The position numbers and the translations under genes were made by a program. Below, piece by piece: positions 26,842-36,164 of a stretch of 64,000 nt of DNA; position 1 is the stretch's first letter; every line of letters begins with the position of its first letter. This DNA comes from SB21 sp964415295 (lineage in GTDB: Bacteria > CLD3 > SB21). The notes under the pieces were generated by a model. It saw only the letters and a program-made list of their open reading frames with translations. It was not told where the DNA came from and did no database searches. The stretch covers positions 367,478-431,477 of the forward strand of contig CAYPYN010000005.1 in the NCBI GenBank assembly GCA_964415295.1, in the 5' to 3' direction.

Positions 26842-28134
26842 TTACTCCGCCAGCGCCTTCGGTACAAATTCACGGGTGATGTTATTCTGGAGATCGTGTT
26901 GAGCTTTGTTTTTTGCAAAACGGATCATCATGACCGTACTGATCAGCATTAACGCAAAGCCGACAAGGAAGGTATTACCGATGCCTGCCGCCCCGATCAG
27001 ATAAGCGCCAACAAACGGCGCGATGATACCCCGTACGCCGGTCAGCATCGTGTGAATACCCATATAAATACCGACCTGGTTCTTTGGCGCAAATTCCATC
27101 ACGCACAATTGCCAGCTTAATTGCGCCCCGCTCATTGAAATTCCCTGCAGTACGCTGGCAAGATAAATGAGTTTGAGATCGGTGGCGAAATAGAAAAGCA
27201 GCAAATTGACTGTTGGCAGGATATTGAGCATAAACCGGATCTTGATGACTCCGTATTTATCGATCTGTTTGCCCCAAAAGGCGAATGTCAAAAGCATCAC
27301 CGCCTGCGGGATGACAGTCACAGCTAAAACGGCTTCTTCATAGGTTGCATTGATGCCGTATTTGGGATCGGTGACAAAAATAGTCTTGACCGGATCGACC
27401 ATCAATGCGGCAAAGCCGAATATGGCCCAATACCACATGAAAAAAGCAAACGGCTTGTCCGTGGTAAGAACACGTTTCAATTGGATCAGCGGGTGTTCTG
27501 GAGAAGCGGAGGATTCATCGCTGGGTTTTACCACTTTTATTTTACGGAACTGATTCGCGCCCCAGATCCCGACGATACCGATGATCGGATAAACATAAAT
27601 ATAATTGTGTCCGTCCAGGTCGAGCATCAGGCCGAAAAAATACGACGCGGCAACAAAAGCGATGTTGAAAAAAGTTCGTACGACACCCATGATTTTTCCA
27701 CGGGAGTGATCGGGATAATTGGTCCTGTATATGCTGGTTACTACCGGTGTATTGAGGGAGTTGAAGGCAAATGCGGCGCAAAGAATAAGAGTGAAAATGA
27801 TAGAGACCGGGAAGAATATCGAAACAGCCGCAGTCAGAATGAAAAGCCATCGGGCGACCATATCGGGATAATACACATAATCCATCTTGTTGGGTTTTTC
27901 GGCATGCGAGGCGAGGAAAATACTGAAAAGGAGGCCGAGGCTGACGGAACTATGAAGCAGGGCCACTTCAAAGTCGGAAGAATTGAACGTCTTTTTTAGA
28001 ATAACGCCCGCGACGCTGGCGGAACCCGCGAGAACAAAGCCTTTGGAGATCCCGTTTCGTAAGTCAAAGCGGAAAGTCTCTTTGGCCTCAGCCGGAATAA
28101 CGAAGTAATCTATGATCCGTCGGAAAAAAGTCAA
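26842..28134 (-). CDS. Major facilitator superfamily transporter
   Basis: A 430-residue inner-membrane protein with about twelve hydrophobic segments and a central polar loop (about 195-225). Substrate not predictable. The region GVRGIIAPFVGAYLIG and a C-terminal charged tail are typical of MFS permeases. The start at 28134 lies 37 bases after the lipoprotein gene stop. The hemH gene begins 35 bases downstream, so the two may be co-transcribed. Confidence 0.88.
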   Translation of the reverse strand: MTFFRRIIDYFVIPAEAKETFRFDLRNGISKGFVLAGSASVAGVILKKTFNSSDFEVALLHSSVSLGLLFSIFLASHAEKPNKMDYVYYPDMVARWLFILTAAVSIFFPVSIIFTLILCAAFAFNSLNTPVVTSIYRTNYPDHSRGKIMGVVRTFFNIAFVAASYFFGLMLDLDGHNYIYVYPIIGIVGIWGANQFRKIKVVKPSDESSASPEHPLIQLKRVLTTDKPFAFFMWYWAIFGFAALMVDPVKTIFVTDPKYGINATYEEAVLAVTVIPQAVMLLTFAFWGKQIDKYGVIKIRFMLNILPTVNLLLFYFATDLKLIYLASVLQGISMSGAQLSWQLCVMEFAPKNQVGIYMGIHTMLTGVRGIIAPFVGAYLIGAAGIGNTFLVGFALMLISTVMMIRFAKNKAQHDLQNNITREFVPKALAE

Positions 28135-28171
28135 TTTCTAATACCGTGGTATGAATAGAAAGTCTCAGGAC

Positions 28172-28633
28172 TCACTCCTGGTAGTGAATAACACCCGTAT
28201 AATCCAGCAATACGATCTCGGTAACCGAGATCTTTTTGATCAATTCGATCCGTACATCCAGAGGATGTTCGATCTCGGGATCATGCCAAATCTTTGACAA
28301 TGGAAATTGCAGATTGTTACTGCCTTCCACATGCTTGATGTCGTACATATCGGTAAATACAAGCGAATCCGGATAATTGAAATCGCCGGTCGTGTGTCCT
28401 TCAAAAACGAATCGAACAAAGTACTCGTCGGGAAGGAATTCCAGAACGTTCAGGGTCCAACTGAAATTGCATGTGAGGACAGCCGATGAATCGACAACCG
28501 AATTGGCCGGAGGCGTTATCGAAGTGACGATCAAGGGATCGTTGTGTCGGCTACCGCCGCTTGAACCGCTGTTATCACATCCATTGGACGCCATGATCAG
28601 GATGAACACCGCCAGCAAGATCGTAGCTTTCAT
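28172..28633 (-). CDS. Lipoprotein of unknown function
   Basis: A 153-residue secreted protein with signal MKATILLAVFILIMASNGC and Cys as lipidation site, followed by a Ser/Gly linker and one beta-rich domain (ITPPANSVVDSSAVLTCNFSW to YTGVIHYQE). No family recognised. ATG 28633 is behind AAAGGGGGAAAG and overlaps the pdxT stop by four bases (ATGA), so it is coupled to the pdx operon. A longer frame from 28657 would only extend into pdxT. Confidence 0.8.
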   Translation of the reverse strand: MKATILLAVFILIMASNGCDNSGSSGGSRHNDPLIVTSITPPANSVVDSSAVLTCNFSWTLNVLEFLPDEYFVRFVFEGHTTGDFNYPDSLVFTDMYDIKHVEGSNNLQFPLSKIWHDPEIEHPLDVRIELIKKISVTEIVLLDYTGVIHYQE

Positions 28634-29220
28634 TTGTGCTTTCCCCCTTTCAGACATGTATCCGTGAAGTAACGGTGAATTCTCGTATCTTCGGTCAATT
28701 CCGGGTGAAACGTTGTGACCAAAACATTATTTTCCCGCGCCATGAGAATGGATCCGTTTTTATCCGCCAAAGCGGTGGCGTTTTTCCCGCAGCGGACAAT
28801 TCTAGGCGCCCTTATAAATACCGCATGAAAAGGCTCTTCGCTGAGTTCTTGAATGCGGATGTCTTCTTCAAAACTGTCGAGCTGGCGGCCATATCCGTTT
28901 CTTACTACTGTCATATCGATGAAACCGAAGCGAAATTGCGAACTATTCTCGATCTCCTTAGTAACAAGGATCGAACCGGCGCATGTTCCGAAAATCCCCT
29001 TACCCTGACGGTGAAATTCTCTGATCGGTTCAACGAGGTCAAATGCATGAAGCAGTTTGATCAGCGTCGTACTTTCCCCTCCCGGAATGATCAGTCCGTC
29101 GAGGTCTTCCAATTCCTCTTTCTTACGAATTTCTGAACTTTCTATGCCCAGCCTGTCCAGGGATTTGCGGTGCGCATCAAAATCCCCCTGCAGAGCCAGT
29201 ACGCCTATTTTCACAGACAT
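28630..29220 (-). CDS. pdxT: Pyridoxal 5'-phosphate synthase, glutaminase subunit
   Basis: Supplies ammonia from glutamine to PdxS in the direct PLP route. The 196-residue length matches the family. N-terminal IGVLALQGDFDAHRKSLDRLG, GLIIPGGESTTLIKLL, the nucleophile Cys in GIFGTCAGSILV, and the catalytic His/Glu in TTFHPELTED are all present. Its partner pdxS is on the same strand upstream, but a DinB gene lies between them, two bases before pdxT. Confidence 0.96.
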   Translation of the reverse strand: MSVKIGVLALQGDFDAHRKSLDRLGIESSEIRKKEELEDLDGLIIPGGESTTLIKLLHAFDLVEPIREFHRQGKGIFGTCAGSILVTKEIENSSQFRFGFIDMTVVRNGYGRQLDSFEEDIRIQELSEEPFHAVFIRAPRIVRCGKNATALADKNGSILMARENNVLVTTFHPELTEDTRIHRYFTDTCLKGGKHK

Positions 29221-29221
29221 A

Positions 29222-29731
29222 TCACTCGTTTACCCATAAATATTGTGCAATAACATCGGTGGAATTTTCCCAGGCCCGCAATGGCGCTTCCCAGTTCCTG
29301 TCCTGAGCTCTTCGCAGATACACGATCTGCGCCAGATGATACGAATAATGCTGGCTCATGTGCATCACGGCCTTTGCCAGCGAATTGTAGTGGAGATTAT
29401 CCTTCGATTCCACTTTCTTCAAGAGCTCCCTTTCGTCGGTACAGGCGTTGACGATAGTATCGATCTGCTGATACGAGTCTCTCATCATTTTCAAGATCTC
29501 CTCTGCGGAGGCGTCTTTCTTGTCGCGTACGGCCGGTTCGAATCCGAGCCGAGCCAAAAACCAGGAATCTACCCTGACCAAATGCCTTAAGATTTCTCCA
29601 ATACTCCGCGACTCCGGCGCGGGTCTCCAGTAAAGCTGTTCGTGAGAGATATTCTCAAGCACTGCGAAAAGAGGCTCTCGGCAGGCTTTGTGAATATCCG
29701 TAAGCATCTTGTGGTTACGTTGCGAATTCAT
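29222..29731 (-). CDS. DinB-family protein between pdxS and pdxT
   Basis: A 169-residue four-helix protein of the DinB superfamily. Candidate metal His residues are in ILRHLVRVDSWFLAR and HMSQHYSYHLAQIVYLRRAQ. Its stop is two bases before the pdxT start, so it is surely co-transcribed with it. PdxS and PdxT are usually encoded side by side, making this insertion notable. Function unknown; a thiol-transferase role is possible by family. Confidence 0.87.
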   Translation of the reverse strand: MNSQRNHKMLTDIHKACREPLFAVLENISHEQLYWRPAPESRSIGEILRHLVRVDSWFLARLGFEPAVRDKKDASAEEILKMMRDSYQQIDTIVNACTDERELLKKVESKDNLHYNSLAKAVMHMSQHYSYHLAQIVYLRRAQDRNWEAPLRAWENSTDVIAQYLWVNE

Positions 29732-29835
29732 GTCTCCTCAGATTTTTATTCCCGGAGATCGCGCAGATTTCCGCCAAATTCTAAAAACCATTTCTGCTGA
29801 ATAGCGAAAGTAAGCGAAATCCGCTGGATATTATT

Positions 29836-30759
29836 TTACCATCCCCGGGTGGCCAGTAATTCGCTGGCATTCAACGTGTCGATGTTGATTCCGACCATGG
29901 CCTCGCCCAGGCCTTTGGAAACATCTGCCAGAATCTTCGGGTCACGGAAATGGGTAGCTGCTTTGACAATGGCTTCGGCGCGCTTGACCGGATTACCGGA
30001 TTTGAAAATTCCAGAGCCGACGAACACCGCTTCGGCTCCCAATTGCATGACCAGAGCGGCGTCGGCAGGGGTTGCGATGCCGCCGGCGGAGAAATTGGGA
30101 ACCGGCAGTTTTCCATTCTTCGCAACCCAGCGGATCAGTTCATACGGCGCGCCCATCGTTTTGGCCTCGCTCATCAATTCATCCTCGCCCATCACCGAAA
30201 GTTTCTTGATATGTCCTACGATCGTGCGTATATGACGAACCGCTTCCACGACGTTGCCCGTGCCGGCCTCTCCTTTGGTTCGGATCATGGCCGCGCCTTC
30301 CCCGATGCGGCGGAGAGCTTCACCGAGATTGGTGGCGCCGCAGACGAAAGGCACCTTGAAATCGTGTTTGTAAATATGGTTGGCCTCGTCCGCCGGGGTC
30401 AGAACTTCGCTCTCATCAATGAAATCGACACCGAGCGATTCCAATATCTGCGCTTCGACGAAATGTCCGATCCGAGCTTTGGCCATAACCGGAATGGTCA
30501 CCGTGTCCATGATGCGCAAGATCATTTCAGGATCGCTCATGCGCGACACACCGCCGTCCCGGCGGATATCGGCCGGTACCCGCTCCAGCGCCATAACAGC
30601 GCAGGCGCCGGCATCCTCGGCGATCTTGGCCTGCTCGGCATTGACCACGTCCATGATCACGCCTCCCTTGAGCATTTCGGCCAAACCAACCTTCACCTTG
30701 AACGTGCCCGTGAGAATATTATCCTCCTGATGACCGTTGTTTTTTGTTTCCTCTTTCAT
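29836..30759 (-). CDS. pdxS: Pyridoxal 5'-phosphate synthase, lyase subunit
   Basis: Builds PLP from ribose 5-phosphate, glyceraldehyde 3-phosphate and ammonia. The 307 residues are nearly full family consensus: KVGLAEMLKGGVIMDVVNAE, ALERVPADIRRDGGVSRMSDP, MAKARIGHFVEAQILESL, the active-site loop with GEAGTGNVVEAVRH, and FSAGGIATPADAALVMQLGA. PLP made here would serve the PLP enzymes of the window, namely GlyA and the group II decarboxylase, and the MocR regulator. A 104-base gap precedes the DinB gene. Confidence 0.97.
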   Translation of the reverse strand: MKEETKNNGHQEDNILTGTFKVKVGLAEMLKGGVIMDVVNAEQAKIAEDAGACAVMALERVPADIRRDGGVSRMSDPEMILRIMDTVTIPVMAKARIGHFVEAQILESLGVDFIDESEVLTPADEANHIYKHDFKVPFVCGATNLGEALRRIGEGAAMIRTKGEAGTGNVVEAVRHIRTIVGHIKKLSVMGEDELMSEAKTMGAPYELIRWVAKNGKLPVPNFSAGGIATPADAALVMQLGAEAVFVGSGIFKSGNPVKRAEAIVKAATHFRDPKILADVSKGLGEAMVGINIDTLNASELLATRGW

Positions 30760-30823
30760 CGCCTTTCCTTCCTTCTTTTATTAACTGTAATTTAATATAT
30801 AAGCCATAAATGTTGCAATCATT

Positions 30824-31753
30824 TTAAGGTTCTGCCGTCGGCAGAACCTCGGTATCTTCCTTTTCATTCTTTCCCGATAATTTGGATGACAATACATTGA
30901 CCATATAGACGCCTGCAAGAATGAGGGCGCCGCCGACAAAGACGTTCAGCCCGAATTGTTCGTTTCGCATCAGCCAGCCCAGTACGACCGCGGCGATAGG
31001 CGTTGACAAAGGTATGATTGAGGCTTCGATAACCGATACTTTTTTGATGACCCACATGTAAAGGATGAAAGCCAGGGCGGAACCGATGCCTGCCAGATAC
31101 AATACGGCCAGAGAACCGGTAAGGGTCATTTGAAATTGACGGGCGGGTTCCAATGCCAAACTCAGCGAACCAAGCCCTATCGCCGAGACCAGCATCTGAA
31201 CAAAAGTGTTGGTGACAGGATTAATATGATGAGAATAAAGTTTGGCGTACACGCTCATATAGGCGCCGCTCATGGCCGCGAGGATCATGCTCAAGCCGCC
31301 CCACAACGATTTATCGGACAACGAAAGATCATCGCCAAAAATGAAGATCACACCAACAAAACTCACCGTGATACCGGCAATTTGGATCCACGACATCTCA
31401 TGCTTTTCCGCCATGAAATAGTTGAATATCACAACAAAAAAAGGCATGGTGGCAAATAGTATCGCCCCCAGGCCGGCATTGATGTACTGTTCTCCCCAGA
31501 ATACGAACACGTAATCCAACGCCTGGTAAAAACCAATGACGACCATTACTTTCCATGTATGACGGTCTTTGGGGAACGTAATTTTCTGGAACAGCATCGC
31601 CAGATATACGAGCACCGTGGCGAGAATAAAGCGCAAGGCTGCGAACATGAATGGGGGCAGGCTTTCCAGACCGTATTGAATGGCTACCCAGGTAGAACCC
31701 CATATGAACGAGAGCAAAAATATGACCAGCGTCGGCCAATAACTTTTTTTCAA
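30824..31753 (-). CDS. EamA/DMT-family permease, coupled to the decarboxylase gene
   Basis: A 309-residue membrane protein with ten predicted helices in two EamA repeats (FLLSFIWGSTWVAIQYGLE; then a second repeat with SVIEASIIPLSTPIAAVVLGW). It overlaps the upstream amino acid decarboxylase gene by four bases, so it may export the amine product or import the amino acid. That role is inference from coupling; the family transports many solutes. Confidence 0.88.
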   Translation of the reverse strand: MKKSYWPTLVIFLLSFIWGSTWVAIQYGLESLPPFMFAALRFILATVLVYLAMLFQKITFPKDRHTWKVMVVIGFYQALDYVFVFWGEQYINAGLGAILFATMPFFVVIFNYFMAEKHEMSWIQIAGITVSFVGVIFIFGDDLSLSDKSLWGGLSMILAAMSGAYMSVYAKLYSHHINPVTNTFVQMLVSAIGLGSLSLALEPARQFQMTLTGSLAVLYLAGIGSALAFILYMWVIKKVSVIEASIIPLSTPIAAVVLGWLMRNEQFGLNVFVGGALILAGVYMVNVLSSKLSGKNEKEDTEVLPTAEP

Positions 31754-33228
31754 TTTGTGATTCCTGTGTTAATTAAAGCATTACCGGTTACGCGAAGGTC
31801 CTTGATCAATTGATCGATTTCCTTTTGACCCGTGCGCGGATTGATGATCGTTGTTCTCAGTAACCTCTTTCCGGCAAAAACGGTGGTGGTGATCCAGGCC
31901 TTACCCGATTGATTAAAAGCTGTCCGCAATTCGTAATTGAAGCGGTCAATGGCATCGGGCGAAAACTTTTTCAGCGCTTCGGGAACATAACGAAAACACA
32001 ATATGTTGGATTCGGGAACATTCAGAGTTTCAAAGTCTTCGGTCGCACGAAGCCGGTCGTACAAATAGCGTGTCATATCCACACAATGCTCCATCATTTC
32101 AGCAAAGTAATTTATACCGTAATGTTTGAGGCAGATCCATAATTTGAAGGCCTCAAAACCGCGGGAACATTGTATCGTCCTTTCTCCGATATTGAGACAT
32201 CCGAGATCGGCGGAGGTCTTGTGGAATATGTATGGCGCGTTGACCTTAAACGTCGTATCGAAGTGTTTCTGTTCTTTGAGAAGGATGGTACCCAGATTGA
32301 GGGGCATGAACATCATTTTGTGAGGATCGAGCGCGACCGAGTCGGCCAGGTGGATGCCTTTTAATCGCTGTCTGATTTTTTCTGAGAAAACGAACGATCC
32401 TCCGTGCGCGCCGTCCACATGCAGCCAGAGACCGTGCTTTTGACACAATTTTGCGATCGCTTCCATGTCGTCAAAAGATCCGACCGGCGTGCATCCGGCC
32501 GTAGCAATAACAACAAAAGGTTTTTGTTGATCAGCAAGGGAGCCTTCGATGGCGCGTTCCAATTCCGCCACGTCCATTTTGAAATCCCCGTTCTCTTTGA
32601 TCTTGATCAGATTCTGCGTTCCAAGACCGAGTATGCCGAACGCGCGCTCTACCGAGTAATGGCTGCGGGCCGAACAAAATCCTACGAGCGGCCGTGACGA
32701 ACCTTCTTTCCAGATATCGTGCCCGGCCTTAACGGAACGGGCCACCATGATACCCGTAAGATTGGCTTCCGTTCCTCCCGATACGATCGTGCCGTCACCA
32801 TGGTGATCGTATCCGATCGCATCGCAGATCCATCGGATCACGCGCTTTTCGATCATCGTTCCGAGCGGTGACATTTCTTGGATAGCCAAACCCTGATTGA
32901 TCGCACTGCTGAGTCCTTTCGCAAAAGCGGATAACACCAGCGGATGGCACACCTGATGTCCCACATAGGCAGGACTGGCCAGATTTTGCGCATGCTTAAG
33001 CAGAGGATTAACGACTTCCTCAAGGACTTTATTGAGCGGCTGCCCGTCGATGGGGATAGGTTCATCGTAGATCTTATAAGCTTCTTCGGGAGTCAGATAA
33101 TGGACTACGCTTGTATCGGTATTTTGTACATGGTCCAGATAATCGGCCAGGATATCAACAAATTGATAGCCGATGTCTTTGATCTCCTGCGGATCAGTTT
33201 CCAGTCTGAAGTCGTTAAATTTCTTCAT
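31750..33228 (-). CDS. Group II PLP-dependent amino acid decarboxylase
   Basis: Aromatic-L-amino-acid or glutamate decarboxylase-like enzyme (492 residues). The fold type I core is clear: TIVSGGTEANLTGIMVAR (phosphate-binding), LHVDGAHGGSFVFS (PLP pyridine Asp and Ala), and the Schiff-base Lys in DSVALDPHKMMFMPL. The N-terminal HQVCHP and the Q-E-M-S-P region shape the substrate site. Substrate unproven. It is flanked by a MocR-type regulator upstream and a coupled EamA permease downstream, an arrangement that suggests regulated amine production or amino acid use. Confidence 0.88.
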   Translation of the reverse strand: MKKFNDFRLETDPQEIKDIGYQFVDILADYLDHVQNTDTSVVHYLTPEEAYKIYDEPIPIDGQPLNKVLEEVVNPLLKHAQNLASPAYVGHQVCHPLVLSAFAKGLSSAINQGLAIQEMSPLGTMIEKRVIRWICDAIGYDHHGDGTIVSGGTEANLTGIMVARSVKAGHDIWKEGSSRPLVGFCSARSHYSVERAFGILGLGTQNLIKIKENGDFKMDVAELERAIEGSLADQQKPFVVIATAGCTPVGSFDDMEAIAKLCQKHGLWLHVDGAHGGSFVFSEKIRQRLKGIHLADSVALDPHKMMFMPLNLGTILLKEQKHFDTTFKVNAPYIFHKTSADLGCLNIGERTIQCSRGFEAFKLWICLKHYGINYFAEMMEHCVDMTRYLYDRLRATEDFETLNVPESNILCFRYVPEALKKFSPDAIDRFNYELRTAFNQSGKAWITTTVFAGKRLLRTTIINPRTGQKEIDQLIKDLRVTGNALINTGITN

Positions 33229-33263
33229 TGAAATTGCTTGTCAGAAGTCTTGTGGGTTTTGCT

Positions 33264-34805
33264 TTATATGACCGGCGCTGCTGCTCTTTCGCTGACTCCG
33301 GCCGGTTGTGAATTAAATAGAGCTTGTTTCAATAAATAACCTAAGATCCTCATGCCTTCGATAATAACATCCGGTTCATGGCTGATATATCCCAATCGCA
33401 TTCCGTTATCCGTATCGGGATGAACGGCAAAGAAACGTTTGGGCGTAAAAAGCACACCTTGCCGTTTCGATTCCATCAGCAGTTCATAGGCATTGATGTG
33501 TTTCGGCATATCGGCCCAACTGAACAGGCCGCCCTGTGGTCGGTTGAATACAATCTCCTCAGGAAAATATTCCTGCGCGGCTTGGTACATGGTATCGCGT
33601 CGTTCTTTTAAGACCTTTAGCTTCTTCTTCAGATACCTGTCAAAATAACCTTCCAGACAAAACTCAAGGATGGCTCCCTGGATCAAATAATTATTCTGCC
33701 AATCGGTGATCTTTTTTGCAAGCGTGAGTTTACCGAGGAACTCTTTGTTGGGAGCGACCACCCAGCCGAGCCGGATGCCGTGAAAAAGAATCTTGGAAAA
33801 ACTGCCCACCACGATCACATTACCGCTGGTATCCAGCGCGTGCAGGGGCAAAATCTCTTCACCCTCCAGCCGGAGTTCGTTGGCGAACTGATCTTCGACG
33901 ACGGGGATCTGGTGACGGGAAGCCAAAGTCAGAAGATATTTCCTTCGTTCAAGGGACATAACGACTCCGGTCGGATTCTGAAACGTCGGGATCGTGTAGA
34001 TCATTTTTACCTTGTGCCGGTTGAGTACGGTTTCCAGCATGTCCATCCGCATACCGTCTTTGTCAACAGGGATTCCGATCACATTAACCCCTTTCGAATC
34101 GAATATGCGCAAAGCGCCGCGGTACGTGAGTTCCTCCGTGACCACCGTATCGCCGGGGTTAAGAAATATCCGGCTGATCAGATCCAGCCCTTGCTGTATG
34201 CCGTTGACGATCACGACATCGTCGCCGCTCACGTGCATACCGCGCTTCATAAGAAAACTCGGTAAGTACTTCAGGAACGGCTCAAAACCCTGCGTATTGC
34301 CCATCTCCAGAAGCTCTACCCCGTGTTTTTGGAGAGCATGATACGTGCAGTTCTGAAATTCTCGCAGCGGAAAAAGGGACTTGTCCGGAACTACGGAAGA
34401 AAATCCGATGATGCCTTTCGGAAACTCACAACTTCGTATCGTGTTCTCAATATCCATAAGATCAATGTCTTCGATATTCATCCAATGATCCGCATAAAGG
34501 CCTTCAAACGAGGTAGTTTCTTTGGGATACTCTTGTATGACATCAGGCGCTTTTTTTGTTTCCGGTAAGAAGCGGCTGACATAGGTTCCGCTTCCTATAT
34601 GTGAATAAGTGATGCCTTTGATCTCAAGTTCCTGATAGGCTTGAACAACCGTATTGCGATGGACGCCCAGTTGATCCGCCAGTTCCCGCGTTGCCGGCAG
34701 GCGTTCTTCAGGCTTGACCGCTCCCGACCGGATCAGATCGGTTATCTTTGATTCGATCTGAATGTAAAGCGGAATACCGCTGTTTTTGTCTATTTGAAAA
34801 AACAT
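33264..34805 (-). CDS. MocR-type GntR/aminotransferase regulator
   Basis: A 513-residue transcription factor: N-terminal GntR winged helix (about 10-75, with RLPATRELADQLGVHRNTVVQAYQEL) fused to an aminotransferase-like domain (about 130-490). The PLP-binding Lys is in VVGSFSKILFHGIRLGW. Such proteins sense PLP or an amino compound; PdxR, the activator of pdxST, belongs here. The decarboxylase and pdxS lie downstream on the same strand, so either is a plausible target. No operator was identified. Confidence 0.92.
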   Translation of the reverse strand: MFFQIDKNSGIPLYIQIESKITDLIRSGAVKPEERLPATRELADQLGVHRNTVVQAYQELEIKGITYSHIGSGTYVSRFLPETKKAPDVIQEYPKETTSFEGLYADHWMNIEDIDLMDIENTIRSCEFPKGIIGFSSVVPDKSLFPLREFQNCTYHALQKHGVELLEMGNTQGFEPFLKYLPSFLMKRGMHVSGDDVVIVNGIQQGLDLISRIFLNPGDTVVTEELTYRGALRIFDSKGVNVIGIPVDKDGMRMDMLETVLNRHKVKMIYTIPTFQNPTGVVMSLERRKYLLTLASRHQIPVVEDQFANELRLEGEEILPLHALDTSGNVIVVGSFSKILFHGIRLGWVVAPNKEFLGKLTLAKKITDWQNNYLIQGAILEFCLEGYFDRYLKKKLKVLKERRDTMYQAAQEYFPEEIVFNRPQGGLFSWADMPKHINAYELLMESKRQGVLFTPKRFFAVHPDTDNGMRLGYISHEPDVIIEGMRILGYLLKQALFNSQPAGVSERAAAPVI

Positions 34806-34812
34806 AATCGCA

Positions 34813-35358
34813 TCACCTCATTATATTCTTCTTCATGATCAAATCGGTCTGGCGGTCTTGTCCCAATTCGAAGATCTGAGTTCCGCAGGTCTCGAAGCCG
34901 AATTGTCTGTAAAAAGCGATCGCGTGGTAATTATGCTCCCACACACCAAGCCAGACCGTTTTGAAGTTCTCAAAGCGTGCACGCTCAATACATTTCTCCA
35001 TGAGGTATTTGCCGATCTTCTTACCGATCATCTTCTTGAGTACATACAACCTTTGAATCTCTATGGCATTCGATTCTTTAACCTCATCCGGGATTTTCGT
35101 ACGACGAAGCTTTGCAAATCCAACGGGTTCGTTATTCGTATAGGCCAGAAAAAACAAGGAAGCAGGATCTCTTAATTCATCCGCCAGCGTTTCCGCATTG
35201 CATTGGGTCGTCAAATAGGCTTTCATATCTTCTGCGGAATTCAAATGGGCAAATGTTTCCGAAAAAGTCTGGCCGCTCAAATGCGCCAATATTTTCGCAT
35301 CTTCGTGAGATGCCAAGCGGATCTCGATCCCGCTCCTCAAGGTGTCTGAATCTATCAT
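34813..35358 (-). CDS. PaiA-like GNAT N-acetyltransferase
   Basis: A 181-residue acetyltransferase. It follows the PaiA/spermidine acetyltransferase pattern: IEIRLASHEDAKILAHLS, GQTFSETFAHLNSAEDMKAYL, IQRLYVLKKMIGKKIGKYLM (acetyl-CoA loop) and TVWLGVWEHNYHAIAFYRQF, ending in an FELGQDRQTDLIMKK block. A polyamine or other amine substrate is likely by family. Its stop is eight bases from the MocR start, so the two form one unit. Confidence 0.87.
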   Translation of the reverse strand: MIDSDTLRSGIEIRLASHEDAKILAHLSGQTFSETFAHLNSAEDMKAYLTTQCNAETLADELRDPASLFFLAYTNNEPVGFAKLRRTKIPDEVKESNAIEIQRLYVLKKMIGKKIGKYLMEKCIERARFENFKTVWLGVWEHNYHAIAFYRQFGFETCGTQIFELGQDRQTDLIMKKNIMR

Positions 35359-35369
35359 AAAAATACTTC

Positions 35370-36149
35370 TTAAACTTCGATCGATCCTATCATGTATGTG
35401 GCGGCATAACCGGAGATCTTCACCCGATCGCCTCGTAATTCACAAAACACTTCGCCGGTACGTTTGGAGAGCTGAATTGCGTATAATTGCATTCTCTTGA
35501 ATTTATCCGACCAATACGGGATCAAGGTACAGTGAGCGGAACCCGTCACGGGATCCTCCGGTACACCGGCGCCCGGAGCGAAGAATCGTGACACAAAATC
35601 GGAACGTTTTCCTTTGGCGGTCACGATCACACCGAGTGCATCCAGGCCTTCCAGTAAACGCATGTCGGGTTTGATCGCCAATACTTCTTCTTCCGAAGCA
35701 TAAACCACGAGGTAATCCCTCGACTTAAGTATCTCGATCGGTTTTCCTCCGAGACCCTTGATCAGTTCCGGCGGCGGTGAACAAGGGAGCGGCCGGCGAG
35801 TCGGGAAGTCCATAGAGATCAGATCGGTCTCTTTCCTGACAACCAGTTTTCCGCTGAGTGTGCTGAACGTGACTTCATTCAGAGAAGGATCCATATATCG
35901 GAACAATACATGCGCCGATGCCAATGTGGCATGACCGCAAAGGTCGATCTCGATTTCTGGAGTGAACCAGCGAAGCCGATACGCGTCGCCTTCTTTTGCA
36001 AAGAAAGCTGTTTCCGATAGATTGTTTTCAGCGGCAATGTTGAGCATCGTTTGATCGTCCGGCCACTGTTCCAATGGGCAAACGGCGGCCGGATTGCCTT
36101 TGAAGAGGGTTCCGGTAAAGGCGTCGATTTGATATAGTGGAATTTTCAT
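35370..36149 (-). CDS. PhzF-family isomerase-like protein
   Basis: A 259-residue protein of the PhzF/YddE family with two diaminopimelate-epimerase-like halves. The N-terminal signature IDAFTGTLFKGNPAAVCPLE and the catalytic Glu in NNLSETAFFAKEG are intact, as are DLCGHATLASAHVLF and the second-half PEDPVTGSAHCTL. Biological substrate unknown; it is not in a phenazine cluster. It starts 15 bases after the MOSC gene. Confidence 0.92.
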   Translation of the reverse strand: MKIPLYQIDAFTGTLFKGNPAAVCPLEQWPDDQTMLNIAAENNLSETAFFAKEGDAYRLRWFTPEIEIDLCGHATLASAHVLFRYMDPSLNEVTFSTLSGKLVVRKETDLISMDFPTRRPLPCSPPPELIKGLGGKPIEILKSRDYLVVYASEEEVLAIKPDMRLLEGLDALGVIVTAKGKRSDFVSRFFAPGAGVPEDPVTGSAHCTLIPYWSDKFKRMQLYAIQLSKRTGEVFCELRGDRVKISGYAATYMIGSIEV

Positions 36150-36164
36150 TAGCTTTACTTCCGG

